Shown here piece after piece: positions 1 to 8,332 of a DNA stretch of 64,000 nt. The notes under the pieces were generated by a model. The model was not told the origin of the DNA, ran no database searches, and worked only from the letters and a program-made list of their open reading frames with translations. How positions within the stretch are numbered: position 1 is the stretch's first letter; each line of letters begins with the position of its first letter. This stretch comes from Dryocola sp051307055 (GTDB taxonomy: Bacteria > Pseudomonadota > Gammaproteobacteria > Enterobacterales > Enterobacteriaceae), in contig NZ_CP149994.1 in the NCBI RefSeq assembly GCF_051307055.1, forward strand, positions 2,542,001 through 2,606,000. Direction: 5' to 3'. The position numbers and the translations under genes are program-made.

Positions 1-1
1 G

Positions 2-418
2 CACCCGATCAACCGACTGCACTCCCAGCTCGACAATACGCCGCTGCGCGAGAAGTATGCGGTGGCGGATCGCGAAGCTATCTGGATCCATCCTCAGGAT
101 GCGAAAGCGCGCGGGATCGCTGACGGTGATTTAGTGCGGGCCTTTAACGATCGCGGCCAGATTCTGGTAGGCGCCGTGGTCACCGGGCGGGTGCGGCCCG
201 GCGTTGTGCGCATCAGCGAAGGCGCCTGGTTCGACCCGGCGGATCCGCGCCAGCCAGGATCGCTGTGTAAGAACGGCAACGTAAACTGCCTGACCTTCGA
301 CACCGGCTCATCGCGCCTGGCTCAGGGCAACTGCGGACAGATGGCCCAGCTGGAAATCGAGAAGTATCAGGGACCGGCGCTGAAGAATACCGCCCATGCG
401 GTGCCTGTCGGCGCCTGA
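2..418 (+). CDS. Molybdopterin-dependent S-/N-oxide reductase, C-terminal part (TorZ/BisC type), cut by window edge
   Basis: Only the last ~138 codons are present; the frame is open back to base 2 and ends in TGA followed by TAA. The visible part is the molybdopterin dinucleotide-binding domain of the DMSO-reductase family. It has an H-P-x-N-R-L-H-S-Q motif at the very start, then a double-psi barrel region with G-D-L-V-R-x-F-N-D-R-G-Q, and ends with L-A-Q-G-N-C-G-Q. Periplasmic enzymes of this group reduce TMAO or biotin sulfoxide, and the cytoplasmic BisC reduces biotin sulfoxide; the signal peptide that would decide is outside the window. E. coli torZ lies near flhE, so position favours TorZ, but I would not fix the symbol. 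A strong hairpin follows the stop. Confidence 0.85.
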   Translation, partial: HPINRLHSQLDNTPLREKYAVADREAIWIHPQDAKARGIADGDLVRAFNDRGQILVGAVVTGRVRPGVVRISEGAWFDPADPRQPGSLCKNGNVNCLTFDTGSSRLAQGNCGQMAQLEIEKYQGPALKNTAHAVPVGA

Positions 419-424
419 TAAAAA

Positions 425-448
425 AAGAGCCGCTTCACGGCGGCTCTT
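425..448. terminator. Hairpin between the reductase gene and rhiN-like gene, probably bidirectional
   Basis: Perfect 9-base arms AAGAGCCGC (425-433) and GCGGCTCTT (440-448) with a 6-base loop. An A-run precedes it and a T/C-rich stretch follows, so it can end transcripts from both converging genes. Confidence 0.75.
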
Positions 449-466
449 CCTCTTCTGCGCTATCGC

Positions 467-1606
467 TTAAAAGTAGCCGCGCAGATACTCGCCCAGACAA
501 AGGATCGCCATCGCCTGGCCGTAAGGCATGGAAGTAAGAGGAATCTGGCGATAGAACTCCAGGTCGCTGCCCATTCCCGTCCCGAACGACACCTGCAACA
601 GCTCGCCGTCCGCCGAGATGTTTTGCACAATGCCTTTCATCGCCTTTTCAGCCACCTCTTTATAGTCCTGGCTGAGGTAGCGTTTACGGATGCCTTTCAG
701 GATGCCGTAAGCAAAGCCCGCGGTTGCTGAGGCCTCCAGATAAGAATGCGGATCGTCGAGCAGCGTATGCCACAGGCCGCTGTCATCCTGACATCCGGCA
801 AGCGCCGCGACCTGATTTTCCAGCACCTGCACCAGATAGCGGCGCACCGCGTTATTTTCCGGCAAATCAACCAGCTCAAGGAAATCCGGGATCACGATGG
901 TCAGCCAGCTATTGCCGCGCGCCCAGCGGGCGCTGGCAAAGTTATGCTTGCCTTCGTAGCTCCAGCCGTGGAACCACAGCCCGCTTTGCCGATCCATCAG
1001 GTTTTGCACGTGCAGCAGAAACTGATAGGTCGCCTCCTCCACGTATTCCGGACGATTCAGCAGCTTGCCAATTTTCGCCAGCGGCAGCACGGTCATCATC
1101 AGCGTGTCGTCCCACATCTGCTGATGATTCTCTTCTGCCAGCGTAATGTGCTGCATGCCGCCGTGTTCGGTGCGCGGCATCTCGTACATCGCCCACTCGG
1201 CCCAGCTCTCCAGCCACGGCAGGTATGAGGGATCGCGCGTTTCTTCGTAGCGATAAGCTAGCGTCAGGAACGGCGCCATCGTATTGACGTTTTTAGTGGT
1301 CGCGCCCTCGGCGAAATGGTCGGCAAACCAGCCGTCGATAATCTCGCGCATCTTCGCATCGCCCGTCTGACGGTAATACTGGTAGATACCGTACAGCCCG
1401 ACGCCGTGCGTCCACTCCCAGCCTGCCCAGCCTTTAGTGTCGATGACGCGTCCGTCGTCCAGGCGCAGCAGGAACTGGCCGGTTTCATCCTTAATATTGA
1501 TCAGGTTATCCGTCACCTTGTGGATCAACGTTTTCAGTTCATCCCGGGCGATGAAACGCTCCGGCTGACACAGTAGCGGGCTGTGTTTGACAGGGTAAAT
1601 AATCAT
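467..1606 (-). CDS. rhiN: Unsaturated rhamnogalacturonyl hydrolase, GH105 (RhiN/YteR type)
   Basis: A 379-residue protein with no signal peptide, so cytoplasmic. It is an (alpha/alpha)6-barrel enzyme of glycoside hydrolase family 105, which removes the unsaturated galacturonyl residue left at the non-reducing end when rhamnogalacturonan lyase cuts pectin side regions. The W-D-D-T motif at about 165-168 holds the Asp that acts as acid/base in Bacillus YteR, and G-W-E-W-T-H-G near 62-68 is a family motif. Its ATG overlaps the TAA of the upstream symporter gene by one base (TAATG), so the two are translationally coupled. The same transporter-hydrolase pair is rhiTN in Dickeya, which is the basis for the symbol. 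The released unsaturated uronate would feed a DhuI/KduI-type isomerase; a candidate lies at 40954. Confidence 0.85.
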   Translation of the reverse strand: MIIYPVKHSPLLCQPERFIARDELKTLIHKVTDNLINIKDETGQFLLRLDDGRVIDTKGWAGWEWTHGVGLYGIYQYYRQTGDAKMREIIDGWFADHFAEGATTKNVNTMAPFLTLAYRYEETRDPSYLPWLESWAEWAMYEMPRTEHGGMQHITLAEENHQQMWDDTLMMTVLPLAKIGKLLNRPEYVEEATYQFLLHVQNLMDRQSGLWFHGWSYEGKHNFASARWARGNSWLTIVIPDFLELVDLPENNAVRRYLVQVLENQVAALAGCQDDSGLWHTLLDDPHSYLEASATAGFAYGILKGIRKRYLSQDYKEVAEKAMKGIVQNISADGELLQVSFGTGMGSDLEFYRQIPLTSMPYGQAMAILCLGEYLRGYF

Positions 1607-3195
1607 TAACTTAACCTCTGAGTAGCGTTTGAATTCATGGCTGCGGCCTGTTCCAGGGTCGGCGCGGCGGGTTTGTGATGGTTGAGGTAACCAATATTGT
1701 TGTTACCCCAAAGATTTTCATAAGGCATACCCGCCAGCATTTCGACGGTGGCGCGGGCTTGCGGCGTGATATCTTCCGGCACCGCGCGATTGGCGGCACG
1801 CATTTTCGCCGTCTCCTCACGCAGCACGCTGTGCGTTTGCAGATTGAGCTTAAAGCGCAGGGAAATCAGGAAACCACATACCAGCACGCCAACCGTACCA
1901 AAGCTCAAAATCATCAAAATGGTGTGGCTGACCGCAGGAGGCTGGACTGCCTGGCCGGAGACAAAGCCGGAGAGCTGCATGACGATCCCCACCAGCATCA
2001 CCGCACCGGCCTGCGAAGCTTTACGCGTCAGCGTCATAATGCCCGCAAAGATCCCTTCACGACGCTGCCCGGTGATCACTTCATCCACGTCAGCGATATA
2101 GGTGTAGGTATTCCACGGCACATAGTTGATGCCGCCGCGACCCAGACCCGCGATGGCGGAAACCAGCAGCAACAGCGAGAAGACGTCGCTTAATCCCGCG
2201 TAATAGAGCACCGCGTAAGAGATGGAGCTCAGGCCGAACAGCACGACGACCATGCGATACGACGGCGCCGGGCCGTATTTGATACACAGCGGGATCATGC
2301 CGATCACGGCGATAAACTGCAGAATCGCCATGGTGCCCAGCAGGTTAGAGGCGACGGACGCGCTCTGCATCAGCACGAACACCACGTAATAGGTAAAGAC
2401 GGCGTTGAACACGTCCTGGGCGATATAGCCGCCCAGATACATCCCCAGATGCTGGCGGAAAATTTTAATACGCAGCGTGGAGGTTAACTCAACGTTCAGA
2501 CGTTTCATGCTCTGGGCAAAGGTCAGCGTTTTCTTCTCTTCTTCGGCGCGCAGCGCAGCTTCCGTCCACTCGGAGCGTGGCCGCTCCCAGGTAAAGAGCC
2601 ATACCATGGTCAGCACGATGGCGCACAGGGTGGCGAATACCAGGCTTGCGTAGAAGAAAGAGACCGCGTTGTCTTTGCCAAAATGGTTCAGCAAAATGCC
2701 CGGCAGGAACGCCGCCAGGATAGCCGAGAGCTGCGCCATAGAGATACGCGCGCCGGAGAACTTCGTTTTTTGTTTAAAATCATCGGTCATTTCCGGTACC
2801 AGCGTTTCGTAAGGCACCAGAATCATGGTGTAGACCACGTCAAAAATCAGGTAAGTCACCAGGTAATACCAGTAACTCATCTCCCCTACCCACATAAAGC
2901 TGTAGCTGAAGACTAAAGGGATGCCGAGCAGGATAAAGAATTTACGCCGGCCAAAGCGCCTGCCAAGCCAGGTCGAGCCGAAGTTATCGGTTAAAAAGCC
3001 CATCAGCGGACTGACCACGGCGTCGAGCACCCTCGCCATCGCGAAGATAAAGGTCGCTTCAATAGGCGTGAGGCCGCAGAAGGTCGTATAAAAATAAAGC
3101 AGCCAGGCCGCCGTCAGAGCTGTCGTTCCGGCCCCCAGAAAATCGCCCGATCCGTAGGCGAGATAATTCGCCAGTCCAATTTTACGTTTTTTCAT
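1606..3195 (-). CDS. rhiT: GPH-family sugar:cation symporter (RhiT-like), rhamnogalacturonide uptake
   Basis: 529 residues, about twelve membrane helices, inner membrane. It belongs to the glycoside-pentoside-hexuronide:cation symporters (MelB superfamily). Family signatures visible are L-T-D-N-F-G-S-T with R-R-F-G-R-R-K-F after helix 2 (the cytoplasmic loop 2-3 motif) and P-Y-E-T-L-V-P-E-M-T in the helix 4-5 region. The C-terminal ~90 residues are a charged cytoplasmic tail longer than in MelB, ending in an Ala/Pro-rich stretch. It is the first gene of a two-gene operon with the GH105 hydrolase, which suggests import of unsaturated rhamnogalacturonan oligosaccharides, as for RhiT of Dickeya. 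A close paralogue sits at 37557-39116. Confidence 0.85.
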   Translation of the reverse strand: MKKRKIGLANYLAYGSGDFLGAGTTALTAAWLLYFYTTFCGLTPIEATFIFAMARVLDAVVSPLMGFLTDNFGSTWLGRRFGRRKFFILLGIPLVFSYSFMWVGEMSYWYYLVTYLIFDVVYTMILVPYETLVPEMTDDFKQKTKFSGARISMAQLSAILAAFLPGILLNHFGKDNAVSFFYASLVFATLCAIVLTMVWLFTWERPRSEWTEAALRAEEEKKTLTFAQSMKRLNVELTSTLRIKIFRQHLGMYLGGYIAQDVFNAVFTYYVVFVLMQSASVASNLLGTMAILQFIAVIGMIPLCIKYGPAPSYRMVVVLFGLSSISYAVLYYAGLSDVFSLLLLVSAIAGLGRGGINYVPWNTYTYIADVDEVITGQRREGIFAGIMTLTRKASQAGAVMLVGIVMQLSGFVSGQAVQPPAVSHTILMILSFGTVGVLVCGFLISLRFKLNLQTHSVLREETAKMRAANRAVPEDITPQARATVEMLAGMPYENLWGNNNIGYLNHHKPAAPTLEQAAAMNSNATQRLS

Positions 3196-3432
3196 TGCCG
3201 TCCACCCCGTTGCTTTTGTTATGGGAGATTGCAGGTCACGGCCCCGAACGAGCCTGCGAGAAATCTTTCACGGGTAAGGTAAAAGTATGGGGCGTGAGAA
3301 ACCTTTTCGTTTTTGCCACCCCCTGACAGATGCTGGCAAAATTACAAAGAGTGTCCGCATCGGTATCCCGATTTATAAAACAAGGGTTTATTTTTATCAA
3401 AAGAGAGGACTGGAAATGAGAGGTGAAGACAA

Positions 3433-3459
3433 AAATGCCGCAGCGAACGTGCGGCATTT
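3433..3459 (-). terminator. Rho-independent terminator of flhBAE
   Basis: Arms AAATGCCGCA (3433-3442) and TGCGGCATTT (3450-3459), 7-base loop. Read on the minus strand the right-hand arm is followed by T-T-T-T-T-G, ~70 bases after the flhE stop. The rest of 3196-3524 holds the rhiT upstream region. Confidence 0.8.
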
Positions 3460-3524
3460 ATTCAGCATAGCGGGCGAGAAAGCCGCCGGGGAACAGGCGA
3501 AGGTCATTCAGCGTAATATTCCGC

Positions 3525-3917
3525 TCAGCGGTAGTTAACAATCACCTGATTGCTCTGCACGCGCAGCGGCGGGAAAAGTTTTCCGCCGCCCGGCACTTCC
3601 CAGACGAACCGCAGCGGCTCTGCGGCGGCCACGTTGGTCAGGCCACGCGTCGTGCCGCTCTGCCCCTCTATCGGTACGCAGCGGGTCACCGAACAGAGTT
3701 TGACGAGCAGGCCGCCCGGCGTCGGGCCAGTCAACTCGTAGCGCCAGGCGACAAGCGTCATCACGCCGTTAACCGGCTGTGACGGCGACAGCGCCCGGGA
3801 CGAAGCGGCGACGCCGCGATGGGCGAGCGTCGCCCCCATGCCGCTGGCCTGCCAGCTGCCTTCACCGGCGGCCTGGGCGAACATCGGCAACAGCAAAAGC
3901 GCCAGCAGCAAACGCAT
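3525..3917 (-). CDS. flhE: Flagellar protein FlhE, periplasmic
   Basis: 130 residues, the usual length. Residues 1-16 form a Sec signal peptide (Leu-rich core, A-Q-A-A cleavage region), and the mature part is the small beta-sandwich of FlhE with a conserved Cys pair (C-S-V-T-R-C). In Salmonella FlhE is needed for normal swarming and is thought to limit proton leakage through the export gate. It is the last gene of flhBAE. Its ATG overlaps the flhA TAA by one base, so translation is coupled, and a terminator follows. Confidence 0.95.
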   Translation of the reverse strand: MRLLLALLLLPMFAQAAGEGSWQASGMGATLAHRGVAASSRALSPSQPVNGVMTLVAWRYELTGPTPGGLLVKLCSVTRCVPIEGQSGTTRGLTNVAAAEPLRFVWEVPGGGKLFPPLRVQSNQVIVNYR

Positions 3918-5995
3918 TATTTCGCTCCTATCGTTGCGGTCATACGGATGTTGCGGTTGTCGGACAGCTCAAGGCTTGAAAGCACGACCAGCTGCGGCAG
4001 GCTGCGGCGCAGGAAGCGAGCCAGCAGCGGACGCAGCGCGTGGTTAACCAGCAGCACCGGCGGCGCGCCCAGCATCTCCTGACGCTGCAACGCCTCCTGA
4101 CTTTGCTCCAGCAGACGGTCCGCAAGGCCCGGCTCCAGCCCGCTGCCGCCCTGTAAAGCCTGCAGTAACAGGCGCTCCAGCGCGGTATCTAACCCGATAA
4201 CCTGGACTTCGCCCGTGCCCGGGAACCAGAGCTGGGTAATGGCGCGGCCTAAAGCCACGCGCACCACGGCGGTTAACTCATGGGGATCGCTTTGTATCGG
4301 CGCGTGTTCAGCCAGCGTTTCCAGAATCGTTCGCATATCGCGAATCGGCACCTTTTCGGCGAGCAGGTTCTGCAGCACCTTGTGCAGCGTGGTCAGCGTC
4401 ACGACCCCCGGCACCAGATCTTCGGTCAGCTTCGGCATCTCCTGGGAGACGCGATCGAGCAGCTGTTGCGCTTCCTGACGGCCAAACAGCTCCGGCGCGA
4501 ACTGGCCAATCAGGTGGTTGAGGTGCGTCGCCACAACCGTGCTTGCCTCAACGACGGTAAAGCCCTGGATCTGCGCCTGCTCTTTAAGGGCGCTTTCAAT
4601 CCAGGTCGCCGCCAGGCCAAAGGCCGGATCGATTGTCGTCTCGCCGGGCAGGCTTCCGGCAGCGGTGCCCGGGTTAATCGCCAGCCAGCGTCCCGGATAG
4701 GCCTCACCGGCGCCGATCTCCACGCCCTTCATCAGGATGCGGTAGCGCGCCGGCGGCAGATCCATATTGTCGCGAATATGCACCACCGGCGGCAGGAACC
4801 CCATCTCCTGCGCAAACTTCTTACGAATGCTGCGGATACGCCCGAGCAGCTCGCCATCCTGCTGGAAATCCACCATCGGGATCAGGCGATAGCCCACTTC
4901 CATACCCAGCGAATCTTCGAGCTGAACGTCGTTCCACGTGGCTTCTACGGCCTGCGGATTCTCCGGCGCTTTCACCGGCGGCGGCGCCACAGGCGCGGCC
5001 ATCTGGCGGCCACGCATCCACCACGCCAGCCCCAGCAGCGCGGCGGTAAACAGCAGGAAGACAAAGTTTGGCATGCCCGGCACCATGCCGAGCAGGCCCA
5101 GTACGGCGGCGCTTAACAGCATCACGCGTGGATTGTTGAACAGCTGGGTAACCATCTGCTCGCCCACGTCCTGATCGGTCGCCACGCGGGTCACGATAAC
5201 GCCTGCCGCGGTGGAGATAACCAGCGCCGGGATCTGCGCAACCAGGCCATCACCGATAGTCAGCAGCGTGTAGCTTTCCGCCGCCGCGCCCACGGCCAGA
5301 TCGTGTTGCAGTACGCCGACCAGCAGGCCGCCGACCACGTTAATCGCCATGATCATCAGCCCCGCCACGGCATCGCCGCGCACGAACTTACTCGCCCCGT
5401 CCATCGAACCGTAAAAATCCGCTTCCTGGGTCACTTCAGAGCGGCGTTTTTTAGCTTCATCTTCGCCAATTAACCCGGCGTTAAGATCCGCGTCAATCGC
5501 CATCTGTTTGCCGGGCATCCCGTCGAGGACGAAGCGCGCGCCGACCTCTGCGATACGCCCCGCCCCTTTGGTGATAACCATAAAGTTGATGATAACGAGG
5601 ATGATAAACACCACGATACCGATGGCGAAGTTGCCGCCGACCAGGAAGTGGCCAAAGGCTTCAACCACGTGCCCCGCCGCCCCCGCGCCGGTATGCCCCT
5701 CCATCAGGATGATTCGCGTTGAAGCCACGTTCAGCGCCAGGCGCAGCAGCGTGGTAAACAGCAAAATGGTCGGGAACGCGGCGAACTCCAGCGTTTTCTG
5801 GGTGAACATCGCCACCAGCAGCACCATGATCGACAGGGCGATATTAAACGTGAACAGCAAATCAAGCACAAACGCGGGCAGCGGCAGCACCATCATCGAC
5901 AGGATCAGCAGGATAAGTATCGGCCCGGCAAGGATTTGCCATTGCCCGGATTTCATGCTGGCAGGCAGACGCAACGTCGCGAGCAGATTAGCCAT
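3917..5995 (-). CDS. flhA: Flagellar type III export gate protein FlhA
   Basis: 692 residues from the ATG at 5995, the E. coli length. An in-frame upstream start is ignored because AAGGA lies 5 bases before this ATG and the flhB/flhA overlap of 8 bases is then the usual one. The first ~320 residues hold eight membrane helices and the FHIPEP domain, including the cytoplasmic loop with I-A-E-V-G-A-R-F-V-L-D-G-M-P-G-K-Q-M. The C-terminal ~350 residues are the cytoplasmic ring that docks FliT, FliS and other chaperones with their cargo. FlhA converts proton flow into export of rod, hook and filament subunits. Second gene of flhBAE. Confidence 0.98.
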   Translation of the reverse strand: MANLLATLRLPASMKSGQWQILAGPILILLILSMMVLPLPAFVLDLLFTFNIALSIMVLLVAMFTQKTLEFAAFPTILLFTTLLRLALNVASTRIILMEGHTGAGAAGHVVEAFGHFLVGGNFAIGIVVFIILVIINFMVITKGAGRIAEVGARFVLDGMPGKQMAIDADLNAGLIGEDEAKKRRSEVTQEADFYGSMDGASKFVRGDAVAGLMIMAINVVGGLLVGVLQHDLAVGAAAESYTLLTIGDGLVAQIPALVISTAAGVIVTRVATDQDVGEQMVTQLFNNPRVMLLSAAVLGLLGMVPGMPNFVFLLFTAALLGLAWWMRGRQMAAPVAPPPVKAPENPQAVEATWNDVQLEDSLGMEVGYRLIPMVDFQQDGELLGRIRSIRKKFAQEMGFLPPVVHIRDNMDLPPARYRILMKGVEIGAGEAYPGRWLAINPGTAAGSLPGETTIDPAFGLAATWIESALKEQAQIQGFTVVEASTVVATHLNHLIGQFAPELFGRQEAQQLLDRVSQEMPKLTEDLVPGVVTLTTLHKVLQNLLAEKVPIRDMRTILETLAEHAPIQSDPHELTAVVRVALGRAITQLWFPGTGEVQVIGLDTALERLLLQALQGGSGLEPGLADRLLEQSQEALQRQEMLGAPPVLLVNHALRPLLARFLRRSLPQLVVLSSLELSDNRNIRMTATIGAK

Positions 5996-7139
5996 CGGAG
6001 TCCTTCTCATTCGCAAAGTCCAGTGCTTCTGGCACCGGTAGGTTTTCAGGTTTTTTCGGGATTAAGCCGCCCGCCACGCGCCAGCGACGCAGCTGCCAGA
6101 CCCAGGCCAGCACTTCCGCCACGGCGGAGTACAGCTGCCCCGGGATTTGCTGGCCGATTTCAGCGTGCCGGTAAAGCGCGCGGGCAAGCGGCGGCGCTTC
6201 AAGCACCGGAATACGGTTTTCGTTGCCGATCTCGCGGATGCGCAGCGCAACGAGGCCGGCGCCTTTAGCCAGCACTTTCGGCGCGCTCATCTTTTTCTCA
6301 TCGTACTGCAGCGCCACCGAATAGTGCGTCGGGTTGGTGACGATAACGTCGGCTTTTGGCACATCGGCCATCATGCGGCGACGAGCAATGGCGCGCTGCT
6401 GCTGGCGGATACGCCCTTTTACATGCGGATCGCCTTCCTGCTGCTTGTACTCGTCGCGAATATCCTGGCGGCTCATGCGTAGTTTTTTCAGGTTGCTAAA
6501 AATCTGGAAAAACACGTCAAACCCCACCATCGGGATCAGGCCCATCACAATCAGCAGGCCGCAGGCCGCCACCATATCCAGCGCGTGACGCAGCGCGGAA
6601 ACAGGAGGCTCGCTTATCAGCCGCATCATATCCGGCCAGTTGTGCCATAAATACCAGGCGGTGACCGACCCGACCAGCGTGGCCTTCAGAAAAGCCTTCA
6701 GCAGCTCGGAGGCCGCCTGGGCTGAGAAGAGGCGCTTAAGGCCGGGCAGCGGGTTAAGCTTGCTGAACTTGAAAGCGATAGACTTCCCGCTAAACAGCAG
6801 GCCGCCAAGCAACATCGGTGCGGCTATCGCCACAATCACTAAGCCGCTCATCAGCGGCAGCAGCGCCCACACGGCCTGTTTAATCAGCAGGCTTATCTGA
6901 TTCACAATCAGTCGCGGGTCGTTAATGATGCTGTGATCAAAGTGCAGGCCGGCAGACAACATGGCGGCAAGCCGGCGCGCCAGCGGTTCGCCTCCCATCC
7001 AGATGATGCTTAAGCCAGCCAGCACCATCAGCAAAGAGGTTAATTCCCGGGAACGGGGAATCTGCCCATCCTCACGCGCTTTCTCAAGCCGGTGGGGCGT
7101 GGGGGCTTCTGTTTTATCCTCGTCGCTACTTTCAGACAC
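5988..7139 (-). CDS. flhB: Flagellar export switch protein FlhB
   Basis: 383 residues starting at GTG (7139), as in E. coli. The N-terminal half has four membrane helices. The C-terminal cytoplasmic half carries the N-P-T-H motif (near residue 270) where the protein cleaves itself between Asn and Pro, the event linked to the change from rod/hook to filament export. It starts the flhBAE operon. The DNA upstream differs from E. coli: instead of a short gap to cheZ there is an AT-rich insert of about 1.2 kb, so the FlhDC-dependent promoter must lie in the few hundred bases just upstream of 7139. Confidence 0.98.
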   Translation of the reverse strand: MSESSDEDKTEAPTPHRLEKAREDGQIPRSRELTSLLMVLAGLSIIWMGGEPLARRLAAMLSAGLHFDHSIINDPRLIVNQISLLIKQAVWALLPLMSGLVIVAIAAPMLLGGLLFSGKSIAFKFSKLNPLPGLKRLFSAQAASELLKAFLKATLVGSVTAWYLWHNWPDMMRLISEPPVSALRHALDMVAACGLLIVMGLIPMVGFDVFFQIFSNLKKLRMSRQDIRDEYKQQEGDPHVKGRIRQQQRAIARRRMMADVPKADVIVTNPTHYSVALQYDEKKMSAPKVLAKGAGLVALRIREIGNENRIPVLEAPPLARALYRHAEIGQQIPGQLYSAVAEVLAWVWQLRRWRVAGGLIPKKPENLPVPEALDFANEKDSDG

Positions 7140-7548
7140 AGCATCAGTCTCGTGGCCGCAATTTCAAGCACAGCATGCCAGAGCGCCGTTGGGCTAATGG
7201 CGGGAAAATAGGGGGATTTATGCGTTTGTTTGTGGCGTTGACCTGCCCGCCTCCCTACTCTTTCTTCTATAGAGATTCATCTCAGCTATAAATTAGGTGC
7301 GATATATATAACAGACATGCTAAAAAACAGAACGAGGATAAATAAGTCATCGCAGTGACAAATAGTTATTTACTATAAAGCCAGAAAATAAATTATATAT
7401 CTAATATTCACGCCGTAATTAATACTTAATTATGTAAAATAAAACTATAACAACAAGCATTAATAGAAATAATTGTTGCTTTTCTCAAAATTACCTCATA
7501 GAGTCCGACATATGGTAAATACATTTCGCTCTCCCGGCAGGGGGTTTA
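7140..7548. other. AT-rich intergenic stretch upstream of flhB, no clear gene
   Basis: From about 7260 to 7510 the sequence is rich in A/T runs (TATATATA, TTAATAC, AATTATG), unlike the GC-rich flagellar genes on both sides. It must hold the minus-strand flhBAE promoter and a plus-strand promoter for the small genes at 7549 and 7855. I could not define either with confidence. A 15-residue open frame at 7512-7559 overlaps the next start codon and may be only chance. Confidence 0.6.
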
Positions 7549-7740
7549 ATGAAAAATAATTTTCAAATAGCCATAGCTAATAGTGCAGCATTATCCGCAA
7601 CCATTTTAGCTGCCAGCTTTTCGACCCCCAGCTTCATGAGTAAAGGTGCAAACCTGGCTGATATATCTCTGGTGATTTTCGCTTTTTGGGGATTTAGATC
7701 TTTCATTTGCTGGTTGCTTAAATACCAAAAAGATATATAG
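7549..7740 (+). CDS. Small two-helix membrane protein, possible microcin immunity protein
   Basis: 63 residues, not recognised as a named family. A ribosome-binding site (AGGGGG) lies about 6 bases before the ATG. The protein has two hydrophobic segments, about 8-26 (Ala/Ser/Leu-rich) and 38-57 (Ile/Phe/Trp-rich, F-A-F-W-G-F), and a basic tail K-Y-Q-K-D-I, so a small inner-membrane hairpin is likely. Its codon use is AT-rich, unlike the flanking flagellar genes. Class II microcin immunity proteins such as Cvi of colicin V are small two-helix proteins encoded just before the toxin gene, and a Gly-rich bacteriocin-like peptide gene follows 114 bases downstream. The immunity role is inference only; a stress peptide or chance frame cannot be excluded. 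Confidence 0.5.
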   Translation: MKNNFQIAIANSAALSATILAASFSTPSFMSKGANLADISLVIFAFWGFRSFICWLLKYQKDI

Positions 7741-7854
7741 CGCTAAATAATTAGTGTTTACGCTGGCGCATGAAAAGTCCATCCGGCCTTTCTCAGATAT
7801 ACAATTTTTATCGAGCGAGAAGGATGGTGTTTATATCATCACAAGGAGTAAAAA

Positions 7855-8115
7855 ATGATTGCATTAAATACTGATAAAATGCATCTGCCTGGCAGGGGTA
7901 ACGGCGCACCAGCTACCGTTGCGAATGCCGTCGGTGCCGGAGTAGCCCTGGGCGCGCTGGCAGGCATACCTGGAGGTCCATTAGGCGTTATTGGAAGTGC
8001 TTTCATGGGCGGTATGATGACAGCTATCGGCGCTACTGGTGGAGGATGGAGCGCAGCCGGGCAGGCAGCCGCGAATGCCGATGCAAATCGCTTCTTCAAT
8101 GGCGGCAAGGATTAA
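7855..8115 (+). CDS. Gly/Ala-rich 86-residue peptide, class II bacteriocin (microcin)-like
   Basis: Strong ribosome site (AAGGAG) ~7 bases before the ATG. About 45% of residues are Gly or Ala, there is no Cys, and there is a hydrophobic core at about 19-62. Consecutive GxxxG helix-packing motifs occur at 29-33 and 33-37, with more GG pairs downstream, followed by a polar Asn/Ala tail ending N-G-G-K-D. This composition is typical of pore-forming class IIb bacteriocins and colicin-V-type microcins. However, no canonical double-glycine leader is visible: the first ~17 residues, with P-G-R-G-N-G, do not show the usual hydrophobic pattern. No export ABC transporter lies in the window. The gene follows a two-helix protein as in cvi-cvaC order. 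Plausible bacteriocin, unproven. Confidence 0.55.
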   Translation: MIALNTDKMHLPGRGNGAPATVANAVGAGVALGALAGIPGGPLGVIGSAFMGGMMTAIGATGGGWSAAGQAAANADANRFFNGGKD

Positions 8116-8332
8116 TATCTGCTGATTGATATGGCCCGCAATAAGGCTCATGCGGTTTCATTGTTGAATTGAGCCTCTCTTCTTGCAAAAACTTATCTGA
8201 CAATATTTCAGCTATTTTCAGACAACTATAAACTCAGTAAAAAAGTTAATATCATCAAAAAATAAAATTAGCATCCGTTACGCCTTTATCACATTAAAGC
8301 GCCCTCACCCAACGGCGAAGGCGTTTAAATAA

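Noticed and set aside
3280..3330. KdgR-like sequence upstream of rhiT (GAGAAACC...CGTTTTTG)
   Set aside because: The spacing between AAAC and GTTT is 6 bases instead of 3, so it does not fit the operator.
4280..5116. Long open frame on the plus strand opposite flhA
   Set aside because: Shadow of the GC-rich flhA codon pattern; no ribosome site or recognisable protein. The same applies to long antisense frames opposite otsA, araG, tap and cheA.
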